From Paracoccus lutimaris (GTDB taxonomy: Bacteria; Pseudomonadota; Alphaproteobacteria; Rhodobacterales; Rhodobacteraceae): a stretch of DNA of 64,000 bases. Location of the stretch: assembly GCF_003337565.1 (NCBI RefSeq), contig NZ_QPJL01000005.1, positions 149,557 through 213,556 on the forward strand, written 5' to 3'. Of this stretch, positions 22,365-32,554 are shown in pieces; position 1 is the stretch's first letter, and the number at the start of each line of letters is the position of its first letter. Made by a program: the position numbers and the translations under genes. Below the pieces are notes generated by a model that searched no databases, was not told the origin of the DNA, and saw only the letters and a list, made by a program, of their open reading frames with translations.

Positions 22365-23576
22365 TCAGCGGGCTGTTCCCTCAAGAAACTGGTCGCCGAT
22401 CAGCACATGCTCGCCCGAGCGGAACACCGCCATGGCCCGGCGCGGATCGCCATTCCCGGGGCGGAAGATGACCAGCCCGTCGCGGATCTCATAGGTGCCG
22501 CCATCCTCGTCGCCGTTGCTGATGGCATAGCCGCCGCCGCTGTCGAAGCTGCCAAAGACGCCGCCCGAGCTGCTGCCGCTATAGCGCCCGTCGGGATAGA
22601 ATATCGTCTGGCTTGACGACGACACCCCGCCCGTGACGCCGCTATTGGGCACGAAACCCGTATAGAACATCGAGGAAATGCTGCCATCCAGCCGGGTGCC
22701 ATCCGCCAGCGGCGTGACGGGATACATGTCATAGCCCCAGCCCGACCAGCTTTCGCCGTCACCCTCCAGCACTTCGTTATGGCCGTCGATGAAGCTCAGC
22801 ACGATGCTGTCGCCCTTTTCGGTATAGTTCCCCCATTCGGTCAGCAGCGCCTTTTCCAGCGCCGCACGGTCGGGAATGGCGGTGCCCTGTGGCGGCGTGC
22901 CCTCGAAGAATGTGCCGTCAGACCAGAACATGATCCGGCGGTGGCTGGTTTCCATCCGCACCATCATGTCCATGCCCATGACCGTGTCCATGCGCGTGCC
23001 CCACCACAGCCCGTCCATCCCGCCAGGGCTGGGGGCTGGCAAAAGAGACGGCGCGCCCTCCGAGCGGAACCGCAGCAGCGACAGCCACGGCAGGAAGGTG
23101 CCGGTCATGACCTTGAGGTTATCCTCGACCAGTTCCGGGTCTCTGGAATAGGTCCGAAAGCCGGTCAGCGCGAATTCCGGTCCGGCGCGGATCGCGATCA
23201 GAAACAGCATCTCGCTGCCGTCGCTCATCGCCATCATCGCCGCCTCGCGCGCGCCCAGCGTGCTGGCCTCGGCGGGCTGCAGGATGTCGAAGCCCTCGCG
23301 GTCGTCCTCGTCGATGAAGGCATAGCGGTTGCGGGTCAGCCAGCTGGTCAGGCTGCCACGCGCCGTCTCGCCGGGACCGACCATGATGCGGCAGAATTCG
23401 CAGCGGTCATCCGGCAGGTCCGAGACCATCGAGACATGACCGTCCCCGCCCGGATCGGACCAGCCGGGCACGGTCGGAAAGATGACATTGCCGAACTGGC
23501 GCAGTTCGGCCAATGCCGGCGCGGCGGCCATCCATGCGGCCGCCAGCGTGATGGCGGAAATAACAGGAACTCGCAA
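22365..23576 (-). CDS. Exported protein of unknown function downstream of recA
   Basis: About 403 residues with a Sec signal peptide (MRVPVISAITLAAAWMAAAPALA). I place the start at TTG 23576, preceded by GAGGGGGT. No ATG gives a better fit. The C-terminal third is rich in Gly, Ser and Asp (GGVSSSSQTIFYPDGRYSGSSSGGVFGSFDSGGGYAI in pieces) with repeated short FYPDGRYS / MFWSDGTFF-type beta hairpins. This suggests a lipocalin- or jelly-roll-like domain that compares a value with text-like thresholds, but I do not recognise the family. It lies between recA and alaS on the same strand. Confidence 0.65.
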   Translation of the reverse strand: MRVPVISAITLAAAWMAAAPALAELRQFGNVIFPTVPGWSDPGGDGHVSMVSDLPDDRCEFCRIMVGPGETARGSLTSWLTRNRYAFIDEDDREGFDILQPAEASTLGAREAAMMAMSDGSEMLFLIAIRAGPEFALTGFRTYSRDPELVEDNLKVMTGTFLPWLSLLRFRSEGAPSLLPAPSPGGMDGLWWGTRMDTVMGMDMMVRMETSHRRIMFWSDGTFFEGTPPQGTAIPDRAALEKALLTEWGNYTEKGDSIVLSFIDGHNEVLEGDGESWSGWGYDMYPVTPLADGTRLDGSISSMFYTGFVPNSGVTGGVSSSSQTIFYPDGRYSGSSSGGVFGSFDSGGGYAISNGDEDGGTYEIRDGLVIFRPGNGDPRRAMAVFRSGEHVLIGDQFLEGTAR

Positions 23577-23613
23577 ACCTACCCCCTCATGCAGCCGAGG
23601 GGGCAACGTGCCC

Positions 23614-24681
23614 TCAGTCCTCGGTCAGCGCATCATCCTCGGCCGAGGCGCCGAAATCCAGACCATGGCTGGCACGGATCTTGTCCTCGATGGCATAGGC
23701 GACATCGGGATTGTCGCGCAGGTATTGCTTGGCATTCTCGCGACCCTGGCCGATGCGCTCGTCGCCATAAGAATACCAGGACCCCGATTTCTCGACCACG
23801 CCGGCCTTGACGCCCAGGTCGATCAACTCGCCGGTCTTGGAAATCCCCTCGCCATACATGATGTCGAATTCGACCTGGCGGAAGGGCGGCGCGACCTTGT
23901 TCTTGACCACCTTGACCTTGGTCGAGTTGCCCACCACCTCGTCGCGGTCCTTGATCGCGCCGGTGCGGCGGATATCCAGACGAACCGAGGCATAGAATTT
24001 CAGCGCGTTCCCGCCCGAAGTGGTCTCGGGATTGCCGAACATCACCCCGATCTTCATGCGGATCTGGTTGATGAAGATGACCATGCAATTGCTGCGCCCG
24101 ATGCTGGCGGTCAGCTTGCGCATCGCCTGGCTCATCAGACGGGCCTGGGCGCCGACCTGATGGTCGCCCATATCGCCCTCGATCTCCGATTTCGGGGTCA
24201 GCGCCGCGACCGAGTCGACCACGACCACGCTGACCGCGCCCGAACGCACCAGCGTATCGACGATTTCCAGCGCCTGCTCACCCGTATCGGGCTGGCTGAT
24301 CAGCAGCTCTTCCAGATTGACGCCCAGCTTGCGGGCGTAAAGCGGGTCCAGCGCATGTTCAGCATCGACAAAGGCGCAGACGCCGCCTTTTTTCTGCTCT
24401 TCGGCCACGACATGCAGGGTCAGCGTGGTCTTGCCCGAGCTTTCGGGGCCGTAAATCTCGACGATCCGGCCCTTGGGCAGGCCGCCGATACCCAGCGCGA
24501 TGTCCAGCCCCAGCGAGCCGGTCGAGGTCGCCTCGATCTCGGCCACCGGGTTGTCGCCGCCCAGTTTCATGATCGAACCCTTGCCGAACTGGCGTTCGAT
24601 CTGGGCCAAGGCGCTGTCCAGCGCCTTTTGCTTGTCTGCGGATCGCTTGTCGTTCATGTCGAAAAGTGTTGCCCCTGCCAT
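23614..24681 (-). CDS. recA: Recombinase RecA
   Basis: A 355-residue strand-exchange protein and LexA coprotease. Seen: Walker [11 protein letters not shown] near residue 75, the L1/L2 region ([34 protein letters not shown] in pieces), [15 protein letters not shown] and the acidic tail DALTED. An alphaproteobacterial LexA box lies 63 bp upstream. Start at 24681, though an in-frame Met nine codons in (MNDKRS) would also work. Confidence 0.98.
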   Translation of the reverse strand: MAGATLFDMNDKRSADKQKALDSALAQIERQFGKGSIMKLGGDNPVAEIEATSTGSLGLDIALGIGGLPKGRIVEIYGPESSGKTTLTLHVVAEEQKKGGVCAFVDAEHALDPLYARKLGVNLEELLISQPDTGEQALEIVDTLVRSGAVSVVVVDSVAALTPKSEIEGDMGDHQVGAQARLMSQAMRKLTASIGRSNCMVIFINQIRMKIGVMFGNPETTSGGNALKFYASVRLDIRRTGAIKDRDEVVGNSTKVKVVKNKVAPPFRQVEFDIMYGEGISKTGELIDLGVKAGVVEKSGSWYSYGDERIGQGRENAKQYLRDNPDVAYAIEDKIRASHGLDFGASAEDDALTED

Positions 24682-24743
24682 GCCGTCCTCATGTTTATTT
24701 CACACCCCGACTGCCGGGGCAATCAGTGCCCGCCCGCGCGTTT

Positions 24744-24758
24744 GTTCACGAGTTGTTC
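24744..24758. promoter_or_regulatory. LexA (SOS) box upstream of recA
   Basis: GTTC-ACGAGTT-GTTC is an exact match to GTTC-N7-GTTC, the direct-repeat LexA site established for alphaproteobacteria such as Rhodobacter. It lies 63 bp upstream of the recA start, where repression of the recA promoter is expected. Confidence 0.85.
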
Positions 24759-24926
24759 CCGTTTTGCGCCTGTTTCCGATCTTTTGCAAGTCCTGGTTAA
24801 CGAATCCCGCAAAAGGCGCCCGTTTCGGTGATCAGCCTGCCACCGGATGGTTAAGAAACAGTTTACACGCCCCGGTCGCGCGGCTATCCCCCAACGCTGT
24901 TGCGGCAAGGGTCGAAAGCGAAAACG

Positions 24927-25511
24927 ATGTTGATCTTCTGGGAAAGCCGCCTTGTATTTCTGGCCACCCCCAAGGCGGGCTCAACCGCGGTCGAGGCCGC
25001 GCTTGAGGCGCTGGCCAATGTCGCCGTGCAGCGCCCGGCCGCGCTGAAACACGCCAATCTTGCCACTTATCAGCGCCATATCGCGCCCTGGCTGCATTCC
25101 GCGACCGGCGATCATTTCACCACCGTCGCGCTGATGCGCGAGCCGATCGACTGGCTGCGCAGCTGGTATCGTTTCCGCCAGCGCGACGATGACGAGGACC
25201 CCGACCACGCCATGACCGGGATCAGCTTTGCCGAATTCGCCGCGCATTATGCCCGGCCCGATGGCATGGCCGCCGCCCGGGTCGGAACGCAGGCCGAGTT
25301 CCTGACCGATGATGCGACGCAGGTGGACCGGATCTTCCGCTATGAGGACATGGAGACCTTTACCCATTTCCTCGAGGACCGGCTGGATTGCGTCCTCAGC
25401 CTGCCGCGCGTGAACGTGCCTCCGGCGGTCGATGTCAGTCTGGACGGCGCTCAGGAAAGCGCGCTGCGTCAGGTCATGGATCGCGACCTGCGGCTGTATC
25501 ACGCGCTTTGA
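24927..25511 (+). CDS. Sulfotransferase-like P-loop protein
   Basis: A 194-residue protein beginning LIFWESRLVFLATPKAGSTAVEAAL. PKAGST is the 5'-phosphosulfate-binding loop of the sulfotransferase fold, and the 3'-phosphate-binding segment could be VALMREPIDWLRSWYRF (REP...S) near residues 70-85. It is shorter than typical sulfotransferases (about 250-300). The ATG at 24927 was chosen over an upstream TTG because the strand-loop starts there. It stands alone, divergent from recA. Acceptor unknown. Confidence 0.7.
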   Translation: MLIFWESRLVFLATPKAGSTAVEAALEALANVAVQRPAALKHANLATYQRHIAPWLHSATGDHFTTVALMREPIDWLRSWYRFRQRDDDEDPDHAMTGISFAEFAAHYARPDGMAAARVGTQAEFLTDDATQVDRIFRYEDMETFTHFLEDRLDCVLSLPRVNVPPAVDVSLDGAQESALRQVMDRDLRLYHAL

Positions 25512-25542
25512 CCGGCCGCCAAATGGGCCGTGTCAGCGGCCT

Positions 25543-27579
25543 TTACAGATCCTTGACCAGACGCAGCGCATCATAGATCGCGGCATGGGTGTTTCGTGCG
25601 GCGACCGCGTCGCCGATGCGGAACAGGCGGAACCTGCCCTCGGGGTTCTTGCGAAGGTCCTGCGGGCCGCCGGTGGTCAGGGCGTCGTAATCGACCTCGC
25701 CCAGATTCGACGAAAGCGGTTTCAGGTCGAAATACAGCTCGTCCAGCGGCCGGGTGCCGTGGTTGACGACGACCTGATCGACCAGCCGTTCGCGGGTGAC
25801 ACCTCCGTAATCGCTGCCCAGAGTGGCGCGCAGATGGTTGCCGTCACGCGCCACCGACGTCAGCCGCCAGGTCACGGTGAAGGTCGTGTCCAGCTTCTGC
25901 AGGCTGCGCATGTAGGGAACAAGGTTCATCGCCATGACCTCGGGCGAGAAGGCGCGGTCCGGCGTCACGATCTCGACCCTTGCGCCCGTCGCGGCGATCA
26001 GGTCGGCAGCCTGCAGCGCCGCATGATCGCCCGCATCGTCATAGATCAGCACGTTCTGGCCCGGCTTCACATCGCCCGACAGAATGTCCCAGGCCGAGAC
26101 GACCAGATCGTTGCCCGCCCGCAGCATCTCGGTATGCGGCAGGCCGCCGGTGGCGATGATGACCTCGTCCGGCTCGGTCGCCAGCACATCGCCGGCCTCG
26201 GCGAAGGTGTTGAACCTGAAGGCGACGCCGTGCCTTTCGCACATGGCCTGACGCCAGGCGATGATCGAGATCATCTCGCGCCGCCGCTCCTGCAAGGCGG
26301 TCAGGCGGATCTGGCCGCCGGGCCGGTCGGCGGCCTCGAAGACCGTCACGGCATGGCCGCGTTCGGCGGCGACACGCGCCGCCTCCATCCCGCCGGGGCC
26401 GGCACCGACAATGGTGACACGCTTTTTCGCATCGGCCGCCGGGATGGTCTGCGGCATGGTTTCCTCGCGCCCGGTCGCGGCGTTGTGCAGGCAAAAGGCC
26501 AGACCGCCCTGATAGATGCGGTCGAGGCAATAATTCGCACCGACGCAGGGCCGGATCTCATCCTCGCGCCCCTCGATCACCTTGCGGACCAGATGCGGGT
26601 CGGCCATATGCGCCCGCGTCATCCCCACCATGTCCACCAGCCCCGAGGCGATGGCATGGCGCGCGGTCGGAATATCGGGGATCTTGGCCGCGTGAAAGGT
26701 CGGGAAATCCGTCGCCTTGCGGATCTGGCCGGCGAATTCCAGATGCGGCGCGTTGCGCATGCCCTGCACCGGGATCACGTCGGTCAGGCCGGCATCGGTG
26801 TCGATATGGCCGCGCACCACATTCAGGAAATCGACGAGACCGCTGTCCTTGAGCTTGTGCGAGATGGCGATGCCGTCCTTGGCGTCGAACCCGCCCGGCA
26901 GGTCCTCGTCGCCGGTATAGCGCACGCCCAGCAGGAGATCCGCGCCGCAGCGGTCACGGATGCCGCGCAGGATCTCGAAGGTAAAGCGCAGCCGGTTGTC
27001 CAGGCTGCCGCCATAGGGGCCGTCCAGTTCATTGGTCAGCGGTGACCAGAACTGGTCCATGAGGTGCCCATAGGCCTGAAGCTCCAGCCCGTCGAGGCCC
27101 GCGGCCTTCATCCGCTCGGCCGCATCGACGTAATCGCCGATGATGCGCTGGATGTCCCAGTCCTCCATCTTCTTGGGGAATGACCGATGCGCTGCTTCGC
27201 GTTCATGGCCGGGCGACACGACCGGCAGCCAGTCAGCCTTGTCCCAGCGGGTGCGGCGGCCAAGATGGGTCAGCTGGATCATCACCGCGCAGCCATGGTC
27301 GTGGCATTCATCGGCCAGCTTTCTCATCCAGCCGACGACCTCGTCCTTCCAGGCCAGGATATTGTTGAAGACCGGCGGGCTGTCGCGCGACACCGAGGCC
27401 GAGCCCGCCGTCATCGTCAGCGCCACGCCCGCCCTTGCCCGCTCGACATGATAGGCGCGGTAGCGATCCTTGGGCATGCCGTCTTCCGGATAGGCCGGCT
27501 CATGGCTGGTGATCATGATCCGGTTGCGAAGCGTCAGGTGCTTCAGCTGGAACGGCTGCAAGAGGGGATCGTTCGACAT
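25543..27579 (-). CDS. NADH:flavin oxidoreductase, StcD/DgcA-like N-demethylase
   Basis: A 678-residue two-part flavoprotein. Residues 1-370 form an Old-Yellow-Enzyme TIM barrel binding FMN (PFQLKHLTLRNRIM, VMIQLTHLGRRT, LTNELDGPYGGSLDNRLRF). From about 380, a dinucleotide-binding module starts VTIVGAGPGGMEAARVAAERGHAV. Length and sequence fit the N-methylproline (StcD) or dimethylglycine (DgcA) demethylase group more than dienoyl-CoA reductase. The iron-sulfur region reads CVGANYC...C (Cys 345, 351, 363), with Ala at the position that is Cys in trimethylamine dehydrogenase. The ATG at 27579 gives MSNDPLLQPF. A TetR gene is divergent. Confidence 0.8.
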   Translation of the reverse strand: MSNDPLLQPFQLKHLTLRNRIMITSHEPAYPEDGMPKDRYRAYHVERARAGVALTMTAGSASVSRDSPPVFNNILAWKDEVVGWMRKLADECHDHGCAVMIQLTHLGRRTRWDKADWLPVVSPGHEREAAHRSFPKKMEDWDIQRIIGDYVDAAERMKAAGLDGLELQAYGHLMDQFWSPLTNELDGPYGGSLDNRLRFTFEILRGIRDRCGADLLLGVRYTGDEDLPGGFDAKDGIAISHKLKDSGLVDFLNVVRGHIDTDAGLTDVIPVQGMRNAPHLEFAGQIRKATDFPTFHAAKIPDIPTARHAIASGLVDMVGMTRAHMADPHLVRKVIEGREDEIRPCVGANYCLDRIYQGGLAFCLHNAATGREETMPQTIPAADAKKRVTIVGAGPGGMEAARVAAERGHAVTVFEAADRPGGQIRLTALQERRREMISIIAWRQAMCERHGVAFRFNTFAEAGDVLATEPDEVIIATGGLPHTEMLRAGNDLVVSAWDILSGDVKPGQNVLIYDDAGDHAALQAADLIAATGARVEIVTPDRAFSPEVMAMNLVPYMRSLQKLDTTFTVTWRLTSVARDGNHLRATLGSDYGGVTRERLVDQVVVNHGTRPLDELYFDLKPLSSNLGEVDYDALTTGGPQDLRKNPEGRFRLFRIGDAVAARNTHAAIYDALRLVKDL

Positions 27580-27620
27580 GGCGGTGCCTGCAAGATGGGT
27601 GCGCTGCGGCCAGAAATCTC

Positions 27621-27688
27621 GAAAATGTTCACATATGTCAATTAAAAATTCATCAGTGAACCTGATTGTGTCACAAATGAACATTTTC
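27621..27688. promoter_or_regulatory. Operator-like inverted repeats between the demethylase and TetR genes
   Basis: GAAAATGTTCA (27621-27631) is repeated perfectly inverted at 27678-27688, with 46 bp between. Inside lies the palindrome TTGTG-T-CACAA (27666-27676). This AT-rich block sits in the 143-bp divergent gap and is the natural site for the TetR protein and for both promoters. Confidence 0.6.
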
Positions 27689-27722
27689 TTGCCACAGCAC
27701 CCCGAAAGACCTATCAGGGCAC

Positions 27723-28355
27723 ATGGACCAGGCGAATGCATCAGAGACGGGTTGGCGCGGATCGCGTGAGGGCTGGCTTGAGGCCGGCTATCGGGCGCTG
27801 ATCGACAGCGGCATCGACGCGGTCAAGATCCTGCCGCTGGCAAAGCGTCTGAACCTGTCGCGCACCAGCTTCTACTGGTTTTTCGAGGATCGCGAGGCGC
27901 TGCTTGCGGCGCTTCTGGAGGGCTGGGAACAGCGCACGACCGGACCGCTCATCGAATCTGCGGCCAGCTATGCCGAGAGCCGGGCCGAGGCGATGCTGAA
28001 CGTGCTGACCTGCTTTCTTGCCGCAGACAGTTTTGATTCCAAACTGGAATTCGCCGTGCGCAGCTGGGCCTTGCAGGATGAGAACGTGGCGGCCCGGGTA
28101 AGGACCGCTGACGAGGCGCGCCTTGCCGCGCTATCGCGGATGCTGGTGAAATGGGGCATCAGCGATGCCGAGGCGGACATACGCGCCCGCACCATCTATC
28201 TGGTACAGATCGGATATATCTCGATGCAGGCCGAGGAGGATATCGAGACCCGCCTGATGCGCATTCCGCTTTACGTCAAGATCTATGCCGACCAGGAGCC
28301 GCAACCCCGCGAGATGGCGCGGTTCAACGCAAGGTTCCGCGGCACGAAAGCCTGA
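27723..28355 (+). CDS. TetR/AcrR-family regulator
   Basis: A 210-residue regulator with an N-terminal helix-turn-helix at about residues 15-60 (AGYRALIDSGIDAVKILPLAKRLNLSRTSFYWFFEDREALLAALL), in which the recognition helix reads LSRTSFYWFF. The C-terminal ligand domain is helical. It is divergent from the StcD/DgcA-like demethylase and separated by a gap with operator-like repeats, so it probably controls that gene and itself. Ligand unknown. Confidence 0.85.
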   Translation: MDQANASETGWRGSREGWLEAGYRALIDSGIDAVKILPLAKRLNLSRTSFYWFFEDREALLAALLEGWEQRTTGPLIESAASYAESRAEAMLNVLTCFLAADSFDSKLEFAVRSWALQDENVAARVRTADEARLAALSRMLVKWGISDAEADIRARTIYLVQIGYISMQAEEDIETRLMRIPLYVKIYADQEPQPREMARFNARFRGTKA

Positions 28356-28670
28356 ATCCCCCCCGCGCCGTGCCCCATTGCGATGCGGGCGGCACTGGCC
28401 CAAACACCTGATCAGTTGTCATGCCGGTTCTCACTTGGTTCGGCACCCGCTTGCATGAAACTCAGGACGACAGGCCCGCGACAAAAGCGAAACGGCAGCG
28501 AAGGCACAAGGCGCAAAGACCTCGGCGATCGCCGCGCGCGAAACGGTGGCGATGTCGTTCATTCGGATGCTGCGAACCGACTGCGGCCGCGTGAACCGGC
28601 ATAAGCCGTTGAAGCCGGAGGCAGCGGCCAGCAATCTCTCCGCCACCCCCGACCCGGTTCGACCCGTTGA
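28356..28670. other. Intergenic stretch without recognisable gene
   Basis: This 315-bp stretch lies between the convergent TetR and guaB genes. Short open frames exist on both strands, but their products resemble nothing I know and lack ribosome binding sites. There is no repeat copy and no strong terminator. It could be decayed sequence. Confidence 0.5.
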
Positions 28671-30128
<1,458 letters not shown>

Positions 30129-30188
30129 CTAGTCAGGGGTTCGTTTGGCAGTTTCCCCTTTCATGCGGCGGCGGGATTGTCCAGCCTG

Positions 30189-31160
30189 TCAGGCGATGGC
30201 GGCGTTGGTTTTGACCGCAAGCCGGCCCTGCGCCCATGCCCTCCAGACCAGAAGCAGGATCGGCGGCACCACCAGGCTGGCCAGGACCAGCAAAAGCCGC
30301 GCCGGCCACGCCCAGTCCGGCTGCACCCCCGAGGCCGCGATCCACAGGCCCGCACTGGCCGCCAGCGGAAAGGTGAAGGCCCCCCAGAGCGGCGAGAACC
30401 CCGCCTCGGTCAGCCAGCGCAGGCGCAGACCGGCCAGTGCCAGCGCCGGGACCAGGGCCCAGGCAAAACCCAGCGCGATCTGCGACCAGCCGACCGCGGC
30501 CGCCGTCGCGCCCAGCATGGCAATGGGGGCGATATGGATCATCAGCAGCGGGCGCAGCGGCGCGGGCACCCGCTCGGCCCAAAGCTGACGCAGGCTGGCG
30601 ATCCAGATAAAGCCGGCCATCGCCGCCATCGGCCACCACAGCGCCTGCGCGAATGCCGTCCAGCCAAAGCCCGCGGCCGCCTGCGCGGCGACGATGGGGC
30701 CGACGAAGTTCAACTGCCAGACCGGGGTGACGCGCCCCTGCCCCGGCAGGCGGCGCATGACCGGAATGACCACCGCCCAGAAGATCAGATGCAGCCCCAT
30801 GCCAGCGATCAGCACCGTGCGCCCCAGCGCCGGCGCAAAGGGTGCCAGCACCTGCGCCGCCGCATAGATGCCGACCAGCGCCGCGCCGATACCGGCGCGG
30901 CCGGGCAGGATGGCAAGCTCGTCGGCCAGCACCGAGGGCCGGCGCGCCAGCTTGACCGCATAGGCGGTCAGGGCAAAGAGCCATGCCGCGATGACCATGC
31001 CCGCAAGCATCGAGGGCAAGGCCTGCGGCAGGCCAAAGCGGCTGGCCGCCACGCGCCACGCCAGCACCAGTCCCAGCGCCCCCAGAAGCGGCGGGAAGAT
31101 CGCGGGCGGAACGCGGCGCCAGAGGCCGGGCGGGGCAATACGGGCAGGGGCAAAACGCAT
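30189..31160 (-). CDS. TehA/SLAC1-family (TDT) membrane carrier
   Basis: A 323-residue membrane protein with about ten hydrophobic helices. The N-terminal PPAIFPPLLGALGLVLAWR matches the tellurite-resistance/dicarboxylate transporter family start (P-xx-FP--LG--GL---W). WQLNFVGPIVAAQAAAGFGW and MIHIAPIAMLGA are further family-like segments. Members move anions such as dicarboxylates or chloride, or give tellurite tolerance. The substrate cannot be told. It is divergent from the FadL-like gene and upstream of guaB. Confidence 0.8.
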   Translation of the reverse strand: MRFAPARIAPPGLWRRVPPAIFPPLLGALGLVLAWRVAASRFGLPQALPSMLAGMVIAAWLFALTAYAVKLARRPSVLADELAILPGRAGIGAALVGIYAAAQVLAPFAPALGRTVLIAGMGLHLIFWAVVIPVMRRLPGQGRVTPVWQLNFVGPIVAAQAAAGFGWTAFAQALWWPMAAMAGFIWIASLRQLWAERVPAPLRPLLMIHIAPIAMLGATAAAVGWSQIALGFAWALVPALALAGLRLRWLTEAGFSPLWGAFTFPLAASAGLWIAASGVQPDWAWPARLLLVLASLVVPPILLLVWRAWAQGRLAVKTNAAIA

Positions 31161-31323
31161 GAAACCTGTTTACCCATGGTCATATCGTTGCCGCAAGGCC
31201 ACGCTGCGCGCCGCTGTTACCTTGGAACGCGGCGTCACGAAGCCCCGCCGGTTGACGCAACCGAGACGCGTAAAGCAGTCTGAAATTGCAGGTTCACCAA
31301 AGAACCGCTTCAGGGAGGAAAAC

Positions 31324-32448
31324 ATGAAACATATCATCACCGGCATCGGCGCCCTGCTGGCCAGCGCAGCGCCTGCTTTTGCCGGGGGTATCGAACGCGC
31401 CCCGCATTCGCTGGCACCGCTATTCGAAAATGGGAACTATGCCGAGGTCAGCTTTGGCGGCGTCGACCCCGAAGTCAGCGGCACGGATATTATGGGCTTC
31501 TCGACCGGCGATGTTGCGCAGGGTTACGGCTTTGCCGGCTTTGCCTACAAGCATCAGTTCAACGAGAATCTGTCGGCCGCACTGATCGTCGAGCAGCCCT
31601 TTGGCGCCGACATCCTTTACCCGTCTTCGACCCCGATCCTGGGCGGCACCCGCGTCGAGGTGAATTCGACGAGCTATACCGCATTGCTGCGCTACAAGTT
31701 CCAGAACAACTTCTCGGTCCATGGCGGTATCCGCGGATCGCGCGCCGATGGCCATGTGCGGCTGCAGGGCGCGGGCTATCGCACCACCTCGGGCTATGAC
31801 CTCAAGCTTGATGGCGCTTGGGGCGTGGGCTGGGTCGCCGGCGTCGCCTATGAGGTGCCCGAGATCGCAGCGCGCGTCTCGCTGACCTATAACTCGTCCA
31901 TCGACCATGATTTCAACATGAAGGAATCCGGCGGCCCGCTGCCGATGACCTTCGAGGATGAATATACCGTCACCACGCCGCGCAGCTGGACCCTGGAAGG
32001 CCAGACCGGCATCGCCGAGGATACGCTGCTCTTTGGCTCGATCCGCTGGGTGAAGTGGTCCGAGTTCAAGGTGGACAACTTCGTGTTCCCGATTTCGCCC
32101 GGCCCCACCGGTGGCGAGATCCCGCTGGTCGAAGTGGAGGACACCACCACCTATACGATCGGCGTCGGGCGCAAATTCACCGACAACTGGGCGGGCTCGG
32201 TCACCTTCCTCTATGAGCCGAAAGAGGGCGATATCATCTCGCCGCTGGCGCCGGTCAATGGCCGCAAGGCCATCACCGTGGCTGCGATCTATACGATGGA
32301 CAACATCAAGATCTCGACCGGGATCAACTATACCAAGCTGGGCGGCGCCGATCTGGGCGTCGGCGAAAGCGGCAACAAGACCAAGGTCGCCGAGATGGAT
32401 GACGGCGATCTCTGGGGTGTCGGGGTGCGGATCGGCTATTCGTTCTGA
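31324..32448 (+). CDS. FadL-like outer-membrane transport protein (OmpP1/FadL/TodX)
   Basis: A 374-residue outer-membrane beta-barrel for hydrophobic compounds such as long-chain fatty acids. A signal peptide ends AAPAFAGGIERA. The family's beta-strand pattern is visible, for example YGFAGFAYKHQFNENLSAALIVEQPFG near residue 62, the LEGQTGIAEDTLLFGSIRWVKWSEF segment, and the final strand LWGVGVRIGYSF ending in Phe, as outer-membrane insertion requires. It is shorter than E. coli FadL (about 420). AGGGAGG precedes the ATG. A strong terminator follows. Confidence 0.85.
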   Translation: MKHIITGIGALLASAAPAFAGGIERAPHSLAPLFENGNYAEVSFGGVDPEVSGTDIMGFSTGDVAQGYGFAGFAYKHQFNENLSAALIVEQPFGADILYPSSTPILGGTRVEVNSTSYTALLRYKFQNNFSVHGGIRGSRADGHVRLQGAGYRTTSGYDLKLDGAWGVGWVAGVAYEVPEIAARVSLTYNSSIDHDFNMKESGGPLPMTFEDEYTVTTPRSWTLEGQTGIAEDTLLFGSIRWVKWSEFKVDNFVFPISPGPTGGEIPLVEVEDTTTYTIGVGRKFTDNWAGSVTFLYEPKEGDIISPLAPVNGRKAITVAAIYTMDNIKISTGINYTKLGGADLGVGESGNKTKVAEMDDGDLWGVGVRIGYSF

Positions 32449-32468
32449 TCCTTGCCCGAAAGATGCGG

Positions 32469-32497
32469 AAGGCCCCGGTTGCGCCGGGGCCTTTTTC
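32469..32497 (+). terminator. Intrinsic terminator after the FadL-like gene
   Basis: AAGGCCCCGG (32469-32478) pairs with CCGGGGCCTT (32484-32493) over a 5-nt loop, with TTTTTC following. On the opposite strand the same stem could help end the murD transcript, which converges here. Confidence 0.9.
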
Positions 32498-32530
32498 ATA
32501 TGCGGCGGTCCTGCCGGTGGCGCGGCCGCG

Positions 32531-32553
32531 TGGATATTTGAGTGAAGAAGAAA
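32531..32553 (+). repeat. Dispersed intergenic repeat, copy 3
   Basis: Identical over 23 bases to the copies at 8666 and 18398. It lies immediately before the convergent murD stop codon and after the FadL terminator, in the sense orientation of the FadL-like gene. Confidence 0.85.
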
Positions 32554-32554
32554 A

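Noticed and set aside
28431..28646. A 71-codon open frame on the minus strand between the TetR and guaB genes
   Set aside because: No ribosome binding site, no similarity to a known family, and arginine/alanine-rich composition as in shadow frames. It might be a decayed gene but nothing supports this.
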